Assembly (NCBI GenBank): GCA_022496185.1
Contig: WTXG01000202.1
Location: 1 to 64,000, forward strand
Direction of reading: 5' to 3'
DNA: 64,000 nt
DNA from: Multifurca ochricompacta
Lineage: Eukaryota > Basidiomycota > Agaricomycetes > Russulales > Russulaceae
In this document: one piece after another, positions 19,641-31,525 of the stretch
Layout: the number at the start of each line of letters is the position of its first letter
Position numbering within the stretch: position 1 is the first letter of the stretch
Program-made: the position numbers and the translations under genes
The notes under the pieces: model-generated
Databases searched by the model: none
What the model was told of the DNA's origin: nothing
The model's input: the letters and a program-made list of their open reading frames with translations, nothing else

Positions 19641-22600
19641 CTCTGTTGCCACTACAATGTCTTGGAAGATCAGGTCATTATGGAACAGACATTTTACACA
19701 TTGTAAAGCTTCAACAATGTCTCCCTTGAGCCAATTGCATTGCTTGCTTACAGTAATGCCAGCAGAAGAGAATGCACACTTGCTTGATACTGAAGGTGCC
19801 ATGGTAGCAAGATAGTCACAGGCAAGGGAAGCTGTGATTGGATAATGAGGTGCATTGAGCTAAATGAAAAGCAGTGTCTCAGTAACCATGAGACCATCAT
19901 GACAGTGAATATGCACACCCCACCACTCCACAACTGTCATACCAGGTGGGATTATATCATTAGTATCAATATAGCATTTGAAATCAATCATCCACAGTGG
20001 TGATAACACATGAACAACAACATCATCTGATTCATCCAAATCAGTGTCATGCAGAAGGCTGTGAGTTTTCTGTTGCTTGGCAACATGGGTAGTGGAAGAT
20101 TTGGAAGACAGGGCATTGGCAGCTTGAAGTTGTTCATAATGCTTCTTGAACTTTGCTGATGTGAGCAAGAATAGTAAATTCTGAAGTAACATACCACATT
20201 CCATGCCAATGTTAAGACTTCCTGTTGGAGCTCTGCATTCCAGTGCTTTTCAAAGTGAGCCATCTTTTTCTCAGGATGTAGCACTAGTGGCCATCAGGGA
20301 TGACAAAAAGACACAGAGATTTTGAACATATGCAAGGCTAGGATATGAGCATCAGAATCTGCAGTCTTTTGGTAGTATTCATTGAGCTTCATGGTGGCAG
20401 CATCAAGTGCAGACTTAAATGAATTGTATTTGAGTTTATCAGCTCAGCTAGACCATGCAGCATGCAGCATTTCAATTGCAGGAACAGCATTGGAGAGAGT
20501 GGGAATATGAGCAGATGAGAATGCTTGCTGTGCTTTGTTGGCATGCTGCACACAGGTCAATAATTACACATCATGGAAGCACAGGAGAAATGCATGCTGA
20601 GGAGGCCACAGAATACACTAATGCGGTGCCACTCATCCTCAGAGAGCATGAGAGCATCAGTTTTTTTTTGTGCTTCAAGATTACCATCTGTGCAAACACC
20701 AAGTTCATAGACAAATTCATTGACAAACTATCTGAAGATAAGCAGCAGTTGACATGCTGTAAAAATATTGTACTTGCCTTCTGCTTTGATTGGCACGATT
20801 TAACATCACATATGTGGATCCCCATCACACCTTCATGTTGAGTAACAGCTGCATGGGTTGCTTCACCCCTTTCCGAATCTGGATGGACTTGAAAAGTTCT
20901 TTATGTTGTGAGGAGGAACACTCCTGGAAGGTAGATCAGTACATATGGCTAGCACACAAATTATACTGACCTTGACAGAAATTGCATGTATGAGCCCTAA
21001 TTCATCTTGTTCCCAAGCACTGACATCTGGTGTGTGTTCATTGATGTTGTGAGGGTTGTAATACTTGGCTTTACTTTGTGTTGAGATGAGAGTTTGGGTA
21101 GCAAGGTTGATGATATGAGCAAGGCACCTGCAGAGTTAAAAGAACATTGATAAGGTACTGCAAACAACTATGGAGATATCAACTCAGTGAATATGTTGCT
21201 TTTTGACATCAAATGTCTGCCCTGTTTTACTTTCATAACAATGAGAAAATTCAGCAATCATTGTGCCATTATTCAATGCATTATCACAGGTTATATGACC
21301 AATCTACAGATGGTAAGTAAATAAATGAAATTTGATCAGAATTACTTGCCTTGCAAACAATTCCAAGGCAGTTGCAGATCTTGTAAAGAGCTTGGCCTAA
21401 TTGTTGGCCATTGTGTGCCATATTCATCTGTGTAAATCTGAGAAGAGCATGTTCCAACATCCATTTACCTGGTGAATGCTCCTCAATCCAATGACCAGTC
21501 ACAGCAAAATACCCATCTATATTCAAGGCTTGCCATGCATCACAAGTTAGACTGATTTGTCCAGAAATGTATTGGCTCTGGGAAAGTGGATTAGAACATG
21601 AAGCTGCAAATGAAAAGGTACAAATGTTGAGATGATCTTTCAGCTTAGTCATTTGCATCTTGAAGAGGGTAATTATTTCATCATGTGTTTGCTTTCTGTT
21701 GGGGATCTTGATGCCACAGGTTGCTTGAGAGGCAAGATGTATCATATGTTGGAAGGAGGGATGTTCAAAAGCAGAAATAGGCTGTCAGTGACAATGAGAA
21801 CTGACATTGGAATAAATAACAAGATGTACCTGATTGGTTTCAATCAGCCACTGTATCGCAGCTTCCTTGAATACATCATCTGTGTAGGGAAGTGGCTTGC
21901 TGTCAGGATCCACAGGATGGAAGTGTTCATCCACTTGAGTTTGTTCCATTTCTTTCTCAAGAACCTCTTTGCATCTTGCATTTGCATCCTTGGGGAGCAT
22001 TGATAGGAAACCCATAGACTTGCACCACTGTTGATATGTACCCTGGTGATAGAGGGATTCAATCAACAATAAATTATGAGAAAAACAGTATCTTGCACCT
22101 TGTGCTTTGCAGCCATGTGACATCAAAGAGTTGTATGTTGGTTAACAAGAAGTTGATCTGTTTTGTTGCAGCCATCTCCAGATCTGTGAGAATCTCAAAT
22201 CTCAGATAAACAGATATATATATGATGTTGGTCACTCATGTGCACAACTTGCACTGATGCCAACCATGTTTATCACCTTTCATGTGCACCACAGGCTCAA
22301 AAAACTGATTGAGATCTGCTGTCAGGCTCTTCTTATTCTTGTCACTTGGTGTATCAGAGTTGATGTCCATGACATTGACATCTTTGTACATTCCATTCCC
22401 ATTTGTTTGAGGAATGTTACTTGTATCTGCAATAGGTATTATTACTACTATAGCTTATCTGATGAATTGATCATATACCCAATGGCTTTCATATGCACTT
22501 TTGTTTCTGCTTGATTTTCTTTGCTGCTGTAGGTGCATGATCTGAATCCTGATCTAAATTGTCACTATCTGTATCAGTAGGCAGGATGGTGCTAGCTTTG

Positions 22601-22866
22601 GATGTGGTTGTAGGGGTTATCAGTGGCAGTGATAGTGCTTCCAATTGATCTTCATCTTGCTGTTCAGGAGGGTGATCAACAGTAACATTGCCAGCCTGAA
22701 CACTTAGAAGAGTGATCCATGTGGCCTCTGCTGCACATTTCACCTGGGCATGTGCAATGCTCACATGATGAGAAGCTAGTGCAGGTTGTGCAGCATTAGA
22801 ATCAGCATTTAGATGGCTGAAGGGAATAGGAGGGCATCTATCTTGTGGTGCTCTTTCTGTTGACAT
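19641..22866 (-). pseudogene. hAT2 transposase (minus), multi-exon, decayed
   Basis: A second hAT transposase reading leftward. N-terminus at 22866 (MSTERAPQDRCPPIPF), Ser/Asp-rich linker and basic KKIKQKQK stretch; a zinc-finger-like exon (21785-22126); then SLTCDAWQALNIDGYFAVTG (about 21530) with the first catalytic Asp and ITCDNALNNGTMIAEF (about 21280) with the second; then VEWWGVH and the C-terminal dimerisation domain DYLATMAPSVSSKCAFSSAG (about 19770-19830). In active hATs this last motif reads SSERxFS; here Glu-Arg became Lys-Cys. Several stops. Length and exon order fit a full transposase of 650-750 residues. Confidence 0.8.
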
Positions 22867-23846
22867 GATGATAAAGATGATTGCTAGGTTGTTGGATCAC
22901 TGGCTCTCATTGTATGCACCCTTATATACTTGTGGAGAGACCTTGCTGAAGGAGTGTTTATAATATAACAGAGGTGAAGCCATGTGAGGTGAAACAAAAG
23001 TGGAAGAAACAAACAGGAATAAAGGGAGAAACAGGGTAGCCAGGTATAAGGAAATGAATAGGTAAGCAGCCCAGAACACACACAATCTGAATACCAACCA
23101 TTAATATGCTAAGTAAAATTGCTTGTACCATGGATCAATCATGCTTGTACTGGTGTCAGAGTCTGTCCAAAACTAAAGTCAGGCAAATGTTAGAAATTTA
23201 ATTGACAGTATAGTAATGGAAGAGTGAGAGCAAATGGGTCCCACCAAAAGTGGCAATGACCAGAGGATTTGTATCCAATGCCTGAGCCATTGGAAGGAAA
23301 CAGGTGTCATGATGGCATGGGAATATATTTTAGATACTACAATACTACAATCTATCTCACCTTGTTAACTTAGATGCTTGCAATAACACAATAGCAACTG
23401 CTTTATCTATAGCAGATTTGGTGGCTTTATATACAATTTAGATGTACTATATCAGCTACCAAACTAAAGTAAATGAATGCATGCATTATCTTGCTTGTTA
23501 ATGAAAGTGATTTCATCACATGATTGATCTGAGATGTATATACTCAGTATCTTAATTAATGTGAGACACATTTTTATCTCATCAATTGTTTTATCTAAAC
23601 ATGATCACAATTATGTCAGACTACCTCTGTACTGGTATTCTGGTTCAACAGTTCACAAAAATCTGGATAGAAAGCATGACTCAGCCACCAAAAGCCATGG
23701 CCTAAGCTGCAGCTTCAGGCTTTCCAAACCTGAAGCCTGAGCTGTGGGCTGCTGGAAGCCATTTTCATGGCCTATGTTGGCCCAGCTTTTTTTGGCTCAG
23801 AAATGGCCAGCTTATGGCTTTGAGCTGAGCCATGCACAACACTAGT
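22867..23846. other. Non-coding hAT-derived stretch
   Basis: No credible gene. The first 200 bp would be the promoter side of hAT2 (minus-strand TATA-like AAGTATATAAGGG at about 22925). The stretch 23320-23640 repeats modules found in other hATs here: GATACTAC...CTATCTCACCTTGTTA, ATGTACTATATCAGCTACC and TTATCTAAACATGATCACAA, also at 34365-34545, 37330-37600 and 46830-46990. At 23650-23830 there is a mirror of AAGCCATGG/TTCAGGC motifs. It ends ...CACAACACTA at 23846 against G7 protease, resembling a hAT terminus, with no matching left end found. Confidence 0.6.
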
Positions 23847-25500
23847 TGCTTTGTCCTTTCCCCAACTTGTACCTCTAGGTCACAGCAATGCATGATCTTT
23901 CCAGCTCAATTGGCTGTTCCATCTCTCTGGCTGATAAAGTTGTTGGTTGCTCCAGAATCAATCAAAATGTCTTGGTCAGCCATCTTCTGTGTGGTTTCAA
24001 AGTGTACTGGTATTTTTAGAGATTTGAAACAACTAGTGTACACAGAAGTTACATAGAGTGCTCTTGCCCAGGCTGATGGGGTTGAGCCTTTCAAAAATCC
24101 TTTTGTCCAAATGCTTTCTCCACCAAGATGGAGCAGACCTCTTCTTCTTCTTTCATCATCATGTTCCAGAGAGCTTCCACCTTCTGTTCTTTGGTCTTCA
24201 GTACCACAACTGTATTATCTTTGGCAGGGACTGGAGGTGGTACTGGTGGTGGCTACAGTGGCTTCTGCCACTCACACTGTCTTTTTGGGCAAAATTGTGA
24301 CATATGCCCCTGCACTTTGCAGTTGAAACAGCACCCTTCTTTCATCAACCTCTGTTTCTCATCATCAGCAAGTGCTGCTCTCACCTTGGTTCAGTCAGCT
24401 GATGTGTCCATTGTGTTGGGGTCTCTGGGTACAGTAGGCTTGACCCTGAAGGTGACCTTCCATTGCTCTCAGGGTTTCCCCTTCTTTGTTTCTATGCTGA
24501 ACTGTGTCTGGAAATCCAGGTAATCCTGTTTCTGCCTTCTTGCAGCATTCATCCACTGGCTCCACATTTCAGGGTGATGAAATTGGATGATATTTTTGAC
24601 CAGGGGGTTAGGCAACCCTTGGGAGAAGAGGTCAAGGGAGGCCTTTTCTTCAACATCATACCCTGCTCATTTTGCCAGATTACAGAATTTGGCTACATAA
24701 CCATCCAAATCCCCTTGCTCCATTTTCAGGATTTTAAGCTCCCTAGCAGCCTTCTGTTTTGCTTGTCCATCTGTGAATGTGTCTTTAAAATGCCATGCAA
24801 TCACATCCCACAGATCTTTGTCTGTCATCCACTTTCCAGCTGTGATTCTATCATTCAGCCACTCCAGCTGTTCCATGGTCCAATCATCAATGGCATCTCC
24901 TTTGATCAGGGAGAGGAATAGATTAGTTCTTTGGGATGGATTTACAATTTGCAGTACATCATGATTAAAGTTTTTGAAGGTTTTGTAACTCCAGCATGAA
25001 CTTTTTGCTTTGAGATCAATCCCCAGTGAAGGTTGTCAGGAGAACACCAGAGAGGTGGCCAGAGGGTGAAGGCATGTTTGGTGTAGGTCCAACAAGGGCT
25101 GGGGGTGGAGGAGGAGGAGGGTTTGGGTCAGGTGACTGAGCAGCAATGGTCAACATGATGGGGTGGATGATGGTAAGGGTTTCTGATATCTGTCATTCAA
25201 TTTGTGGGGATAACAATGCAGGTTCTCTGAACATGGTAGTCTCCAGTGCAACCAATGGAGCAATAAAGGCTGATGCTATATATGGTGCATCTTCACTATG
25301 TTCTTCAATAAACTCCTCCAGTTCAGAGTCAGTGATGATGGCAGGAGGGTTTTCTCTCCAAGGTCCTAAGCTGTATTCCAGGGGAGCTGGTCCTGTGGTG
25401 ACCCAGGAATTCTTGCTTCTAGAGTAATGGATACAGTACCAGACCCATTTCTCATTGTTATATTCAACTGGCTGGTACTGGTTGTCATAATAGAAGTAGT
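23847..25500 (-). pseudogene. G7: chromovirus gag and protease (minus)
   Basis: Minus-strand gag from 25500 (YYFYYDNQYQPVEYNNEKWV, WRENPPAIITDSELEEFI), Pro-rich linker, capsid domain (WTMEQLEWLNDRITAGK, FTDGQAKQKAARELKILKME), knuckle CFNCKVQGHMSQFC, and terminal AFGQKDF with TGA at about 24100. Protease follows in the -1 frame (PSAWARALYVTSVYTS) with DILIDSGATNNFI (active DSG; 23950). A deletion of about 20 residues joins NFISQ to DGTAN. It stops at ERTKQL at 23847. The 5' side is cut by LTR-A at 25501, inside the codon pair TAC|TAC. Confidence 0.87.
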
Positions 25501-25663
25501 TGTCAAACAATCATGCTGCTGGTTATACTGACTGTGGTTAGTAGCAAGTTAAGCTGAAAAGACAAGTATACTTCAGAGGTTGAAGAAACTCTGATTACTA
25601 TACTACTGACCTGAAAAGAAAAGTATCTACAGGAGATGTTAATCAAAGGTAGAGTAGAAAGTA
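25501..25663 (-). repeat. Truncated LTR-A (minus)
   Basis: Starts TGTCAAACAATCATGCTGCTGG, the complement of the LTR-A 3' end, and matches LTR-A to about AGTAGAAAG, then meets the Tc1 palindrome's TA. The remaining 340 bp or so of the LTR and its expected TSD copy (GTAGT) are missing, so a deletion or recombination occurred at or near the Tc1 site. Confidence 0.8.
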
Positions 25664-26027
25664 TACAGTGCCTCACAAAACTGAGTCAATGTTTTGCACT
25701 TTTGCACTGTTTGTTGAACATTGCATCAGCCAAAACAAATATAAACAAAGTCTTGGTATACCATAAATGGTACAAGATAAGGGCTATGTAATGCAACAAT
25801 GATTATGTAATTCTGATCAAAACCTGTGGAGCTATGGCCATTTCAAATTGGGGACTCATTGACTCAGTTTTGTGAGGGGGTATTAAAAATATCAGAATCT
25901 GATGCTCCACCAAATGTACAGCAACCAATCCTTAATATATGGTTACCATAGTTATATTAATATTGATGGGACCTGGAATAGAGCTATTTGACCATGGTTT
26001 ACATTCCCAGAATATTATAATTTCCCA

Positions 26028-26606
26028 ATGCACCCCACCTCCTCTTCTCAGAAAGAAAACATGCACTCTCTGGCCTCTGAAGGTCATTCCACTCACACTA
26101 TTGCCTCCAGACTCAGCCTCAGCCAGTCCACAGTCTCTAGGACACTCAGAACCCTCCTTCCCAACCATCAGTCACCTCATTTTGGTCATCCTTCCAAGCT
26201 CTCTGCTACCTCTGAACATGTTATCATGATACAAATCACCACAGGAAAGGTTGGCAATGCTGTCCAGGCCACAAAGCACATCAATTCCATCATCCCCAAC
26301 CATGTCTCTTCACAAACTGTGCACTGGGTTCTTAAACAACATTCATTCAAGGCTGTAACAAAGAAGAAAAGGCCACTACTCTCTGCAGTACATTGCAAGA
26401 AGCACTTAGCCTTTGCCTTGAAGTACCAAAACTGGACTATGGAGGACTGGAAGAGGGTGATTTGGTCAGATGAGACCAAAATCAACAGGTTTGGGTCAGA
26501 TGCCAGTCCTCCACAGTCCACTCTCTGTACTTCAAAGCAAAGGCTAAGTGCTTCTTGCAATGTACTGCAGAGAGTAGTGGCCTTTTCTTCTTTGTTACAG
26601 CCTTGA
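26028..26606 (+). pseudogene. N-terminal half of Tc1 transposase, left arm (copy 2)
   Basis: 192 codons, MHPTSSSQKENMHSL onward, with the two HTH regions and VIWSDETKINRFGSDA: here the first catalytic Asp is retained, unlike copy 1. The second Asp and final acidic residue are absent because the frame crosses into the opposite arm. It could act as a DNA-binding protein but not as a transposase. Confidence 0.88.
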
Positions 26607-26925
26607 ATGAATGTTGTTTAAGAACCCAGTGCACAGTTTGTGAAGAGACATGGTTGGGGATGATGGAATTGATGTGCTTTGTGGCCTGGACAGCATTGCC
26701 AACCTTTCCTGTGGTGATTTGTATCATGATAACATGTTCAGAGGTAGCAGAGAGCTTGGAAGGATGACCAAAATGAGGTGACTGATGGTTGGGAAGGAGG
26801 GTTCTGAGTGTCCTAGAGACTGTGGACTGGCTGAGGCTGAGTCTGGAGGCAATAGTGTGAGTGGAATGACCTTCAGAGGCCAGAGAGTGCATGTTTTCTT
26901 TCTGAGAAGAGGAGGTGGGGTGCAT
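26482..26925 (-). pseudogene. N-terminal half of Tc1 transposase, right arm (copy 2)
   Basis: Mirror of the left-arm ORF, 147 codons, ending KYREWTVEDWHLTQTC exactly as in copy 1. The identical ending in both copies shows that the palindrome junction formed once and was inherited. Confidence 0.85.
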
Positions 26926-27289
26926 TGGGAAATTATAATATTCTGGGAATGTAAACCATGGTCAAATAGCTCTATTCCAGGTCCCATCAATATTAATATA
27001 ACTATGGTAACCATATATTAAGGATTGGTTGCTGTACATTTGGTGGAGCATCAGATTCTGATATTTTTAATACCCCCTCACAAAACTGAGTCAATGAGTC
27101 CCCAATTTGAAATGGCCATAGCTCCACAGGTTTTGATCAGACCTACATAATTATTGTTGCATTACATAGCCCTTATCTTGTACCTTTTATAGTATACCAA
27201 GACTTTGTTTATATTTGTTTTGGCTGATGTGATATTCAACAAACAGTGCAAAAGTGCAAAACATTGACTCAGTTTTGTGAGGCACTGTA

Positions 27290-28243
27290 ACCTGATGGTT
27301 TGGGGTTGTTGTTGATACAGGATGGGTGAATTTGTGAGACTAAAGTACATCACCAGAGGTTCAAAGAGGCCTTTATTTGTTTTAAACATGGCTTTCCATT
27401 GATCACCTTCTTTTATTCTGACATTATTATACCCCCAATGTACATTGAACTTGGTAAATAACATCACATTTTGTACTTTGGCAATGAGTTTGTTGATTAG
27501 TGGTAGTGGATATGTGTTTCATATGGTATGTTCATTCAGCTTTCTGTAGTCTTGGACTGGACACATTTTACCACCATCCTTCTTTTTGACAAAGAAGAAA
27601 GGTGAGGCATATTGTGACTTTGATTCATGAATGTAGCCTTTTGTTAAGTGTTCATCCAGAAAGTCTTCAAGTGCTGTTTGTTCTGCTGGGTTGAGTGGAT
27701 AGATTTTGCAGTCAAGAGTAGTTGGAGCATCAGGTTTGAGATTGATTGTGTGGTCCCATTGTCATGAGTCAGGGAACTGTAGGGCTGCATCTTCAGAAAA
27801 GACCTTGGCAAAGCATTGGTATGGTGTTGGTATAGTGATGTTGGTGGTAGGTTGTTGTTGTAAAGCCAATTCAGTGGCAGGAGAAAGTCATGAAATAAGT
27901 TTGTCCTCAGAAGTGGAAGCAGAAAAGGGGTTTTGCCCCTCCAGAAGAATGGAGATGGACTCCTGGATGGAAGCAGAAGACCAAGAGATGGTAGGGGTGG
28001 CATAAGCAAGCCAGGGGTAACCAAGAATTAGGGACTCAGAGCCAAGATTGGTGACAAAGAAATTGAAGGATCAAGAGTGAGAGCCAGTGGAGACAAGACA
28101 AGAAAGATAGTGTGAGATAGAGCCAGCAGTATTTGGTGAGCCATTGACATTGGAAATGATCTTGGGGGCAGAAAGTAGTTTAGTAAGGAGGTGGTGTTGA
28201 TTGATAAAGCTTTGGTGGATAAAATTTTCAGTTGTGCCACTAT
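27290..28243 (-). pseudogene. Gy2 protease C-terminus and reverse transcriptase start (minus)
   Basis: Second gypsy family reading leftward. From 28243: TTENFIHQSFINQHHLLTKL (just after the DSG active site), SGSPN-like linker, ESLILGYPWLAYATPTISW, then [40 protein letters not shown], and VHWGYNNVRIKEGDQW, ending at LTNSP near 27330. The YMDD box and all later pol domains are missing, replaced by about 35 bp of unclear sequence and the Tc1 palindrome. About 45% similar in feel to G1-G7 but with a distinct linker. Confidence 0.85.
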
Positions 28244-28484
28244 TAGAGCATAGCATGAGTCCAGGTAACTCATGAGTCTCTGTGAGTAGAGCCATGGGAA
28301 TACTTGTGGGTATTCATACTCATGGATCCAAGTCATCCATGGGAAATACTCACATGGATCCAGGTATTGATTTTGGCACCCTGGGTACCTGCATGGGTAC
28401 TTGCACAGTACCTGTGGGAATGTTATTATATAAAATTATTTATTTACTAGGTTCCTGAAACTAGAAAATAAACAGCTGAAATAT

Positions 28485-28546
28485 GGATTGAACCCAAAAC
28501 CTCTGGGAACAAAGTCAGTCTGGTGCTCTAACCACTGGGCCACCCA
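28485..28546 (-). other. tRNA-like unit in hAT-N2 left arm
   Basis: Minus-strand B box GGTTCAATCC (28485-28494) and A box-like GGCCCAGTGGTTAGAGCACC (about 28525-28544). Mirror of the unit at 29571-29631. The T-stem is degenerate. Confidence 0.5.
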
Positions 28547-29570
28547 GCCTCACTAGTAAAGACACACAATATATTATATATAGGGTTATGCAAAGTTGAT
28601 TTTATCACTTGTGTCTAATTAATTGTGAACACATTTTTGATCTTATCACTTGTATTATCTTAAATGTATATCTTAAGTATCTAATTAGTTGTGAACACAT
28701 TTTTGATCTTATCACTTAGATGTATATCCTATGTATCTAATTAATTGTGAATGCATTTTTGATCTTATCACTTAGATGTATGTCCTAAGTATCTAATTGA
28801 TTGTGAACATGTTTTTGATCTCATCACTTGTGTTATCTATGTGTGATAACAATTATGTTGGACCACTATCCTGGCACCTCTATACTGGTATCTTGGTTTG
28901 GTTCAACATCATAGGTATCCTGGATGTGCATTTGGGCCAACATGAATTTGTCACATGAAGCCTATCTTCCCAGATAGGAAGGTGTTGGACAGTCTGATTG
29001 GCACTTTGTGTCTTTCATGTTTTTGGAGATATCATAACTGATTGTTGTCTCACTTTGGATCAGACACATGATCTGACCTGAATCTTTGTAGATAGTATAG
29101 TACTAACATCCATCACCTCCCTATCTAGAAATTTAGGCTTAATAATGCATGTGTGACTCATTCAGGGCAGCTCTAATGGCCCTAATGCACATCCAGGACA
29201 CCTATGATATTGAACCAAACCAAGATACCAGTATAGAGGTGCCAGGATAGTGGTCCAACATAATTGTTATCACACATAGATAACACAAGTGATGAGATCA
29301 AAAACATGTTCACAATCAATTAGATACTTAGGACATACATCTAAGTGATAAGATCAAAAATGCATTCACAATTAATTAGATACATAGGATATACATCTAA
29401 GTGATAAGATCAAAAATGTGTTCACAACTAATTAGATACTTAAGATATACATTTAAGATAATACAAGTGATAAGATCAAAAATGTGTTCACAATTAATTA
29501 GATACAAGTGATAAAATCAATTCTGCATAACCCTATATATAATATATTGTGTGTCTTTACTAGTGAGAAT

Positions 29571-29631
29571 GGGTGGCTTAGTGGTTAGAGCACCGGACTG
29601 AGCTTGTTCCCAGAGGTCCTAGGTTCAATCC
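29571..29631 (+). other. tRNA-like unit in hAT-N2 right arm
   Basis: A box TGGCTTAGTGGTTAGAGC (29574-29591), with GCTT/GAGC able to pair as a D stem, CCGG-type anticodon stem pairing, and B box GGTTCAATCC (29622-29631). It lacks a convincing T stem and acceptor, so it is a tRNA-derived relic. Confidence 0.5.
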
Positions 29632-30089
29632 ATGTGTCAGCCATTTCTGTTCTAGGTTGAGGAGCCTAGTAAAAAAATAATTTTATATAATAATATTCCC
29701 ATGAGTATTCTGCGAGTACCTGTGTGGGTACCCGGGGTGCCAAAATTAATACCTGGATCTGCATGAGTATTTTCCCATGGATCACCCGGATCTGCAAGTA
29801 TCAATACCGGCGAGTTTTCCCACAGCTCTACTCAAAAAACTTGTGAGTTACCCGGACTTGTGCTATGCCCTACTTGGATCTGCACAAGTATAGGACTCAC
29901 AGCTCTGGGTGATCTGTGGGAACATACTCATGCAGATCCGAGTATGGGATTATCTTATCTAAATACCCACAAGTTTGGATCTGGGTAACTCACAAGTGCA
30001 CTTGTGCTATGCTCTAGCCACTATCAACAAGTGCAGAGACAGTCCCAATGGGAGCAAAATGTACTTGTATTTTCAGCATTCTAGGTACA

Positions 30090-31525
30090 TAGTGATTGTC
30101 AAGGGTTTTCATACCTGCACAGGTAAGCACCATGGGTTTTGCCAGGTATGGGTATGGGTATACAGCTCCCAACCCATGGAAACCCATACCTGCACAGTGG
30201 GTTTGGCAGGTATAGGCACCAATTATGCATTGACAAGATCAGTAGAAATTCTAAGATAAAACACATCTGCAGCCACAAAAATAAAAGATCTTGTCTGATG
30301 TATGCTACAGGGTATCTTTAAATATGTTCTAGTATTATCATATGAAATATCAAAGCAGATCAACAGTGTGATGTAAAATAAAAGTGTTATCAGTGATCCA
30401 CTTCTTGAAAATCATGATGCATCTGTTTTATTAACATGTGATCAATTTTGCCAGTCTGGCACTATCTAAAATACTCTCTAGACTACTTTAGACTATAATA
30501 TAATCAAATTATCAAATTAGTTTACTGAATTAAGGCCCATGTGTATCTACAAGCTGCATGGGGCAGTGACTACATTGCATTGCATGGTGGTCTGACCTCC
30601 TTCCTATTAAGGAAGGTTGACTTAAATGTGCCAGGACAGTTGCACTTGTATGAAATGAAAGCAGAATAATAAAATAATAATGTAAATAAAGGATCCATTT
30701 AATCTTCTGAACATAAACCAACAATTTTTGAGGGATCTTGAGTAGCCATAAATGAACACATTGTGTCCAAGTGCTTATCTCCCTGACTGGGATGGCCTGG
30801 GCCATTTATCCAAAATGCACAGAAATGCAAAGAACAGTCATGCTTGTATAAAATTGAAACCAGAATTATAAAATAAAAATGGAATAATAAATTATCTTAA
30901 TCTTATGAATATAAAACAGGAATCTTTGAGGGATCTTAAGTAGCCATAAATGAATGTGTTGTGTCCAAGTGCATATCTCCTAGACCAGGATGTTCCAGGC
31001 CAGATGTCTGAAATGCATGATGCAAGTAAAGAACTTGCACATGTCTCATTTTATGGGTAACCCAGGTATCAAAACAATTATCCAGGGGTTACCCCTGCCA
31101 ATTTCTATGTGTTCATCAAATTTTTTTGCATTTTGTGTGGTTATCTGACAGGCTTTTCATCAATGTTCTATAACATCCTATCTAATCATCTCTGTATACT
31201 GGGGTGGATTTTAGTTGTGCTTGTATAAAATTGAAAGCAGAATATTAAGATAAAAATGGAATAATAAATTATCTTAATATTCTAAACATAAAACAAGAGT
31301 CATTGAGGGATCTTAAGCAGCCACAAATGAATGTGTTGTGTATTGTCTTGGTCCAGGAAGGCCTGGGCCAGTCATCCAAAATGTGCAATGCAAGTAAAGA
31401 ACTTGCATGTGTTTTCACAGGTGACCTGCAGGTAACCCACAGGTTACCCATACCCATAGTGATGGGTATGGGTATGGGTATGGGTACCAATGAGGATACC
31501 CCAGGGTTACCCCTGCCAATCACTA
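30090..31525 (-). mobile_element. hAT-N1 copy 2 (minus)
   Basis: 1436 bp, TSD TAGGTACA (30082-30089, 31526-31533), ends TAGTGATTG / CAATCACTA. Inverted relative to copy 1. Subterminal GGGTAT runs at about 31450-31485. Carries the CCTTCC/GGAAGG hairpin at 30599-30616. No transposase. Confidence 0.92.

Larger units (their letters stand above)
25666..27287. mobile_element. Palindromic Tc1/mariner element, copy 2
   Basis: 1622 bp, same length and layout as copy 1, flanked by TA (25664-25665, 27288-27289). Centre at 26476.5; arms meet at equivalent positions and share the same unique spacer with the same junction. Several copy-specific substitutions appear in both arms (for example SSSQKENMHSL instead of SSAQKENILSL). 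The outer 200 bp of the arms differ at a few sites, unlike copy 1, whose arms look identical. Left flank is LTR-A, right flank is Gy2 RT, two sequences not otherwise contiguous. Confidence 0.92.
28244..30016. mobile_element. hAT-N2 copy 1, palindromic with an extra terminus
   Basis: 1773 bp, TSD GCCACTAT (28236-28243 and 30017-30024), ends TAGAGCATAGC / GCTATGCTCTA. 28244-29872 is a near-perfect palindrome about 29058.5 (unpaired centre 28940-29177). The final 144 bp (29873-30016) are instead the opposite terminus of the family, matching 59914-60057 of copy 2. Each arm carries a tRNA-like unit and tandem 56-bp-type repeats. No coding capacity. CpG almost completely lost relative to copy 2. 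Confidence 0.88.

Noticed and set aside
20664..20675. Poly-T run as a retroposon tail
   Set aside because: A run of about nine T inside the hAT2 coding region with no flanking TSD; simple slippage.
27300..27322. Tip of a forward LTR-A next to the Gy2 breakpoint
   Set aside because: TGTTGATACAGGATG resembles the LTR-A start (one mismatch in 15), but the match is too short and the sequence leads straight into gypsy RT.
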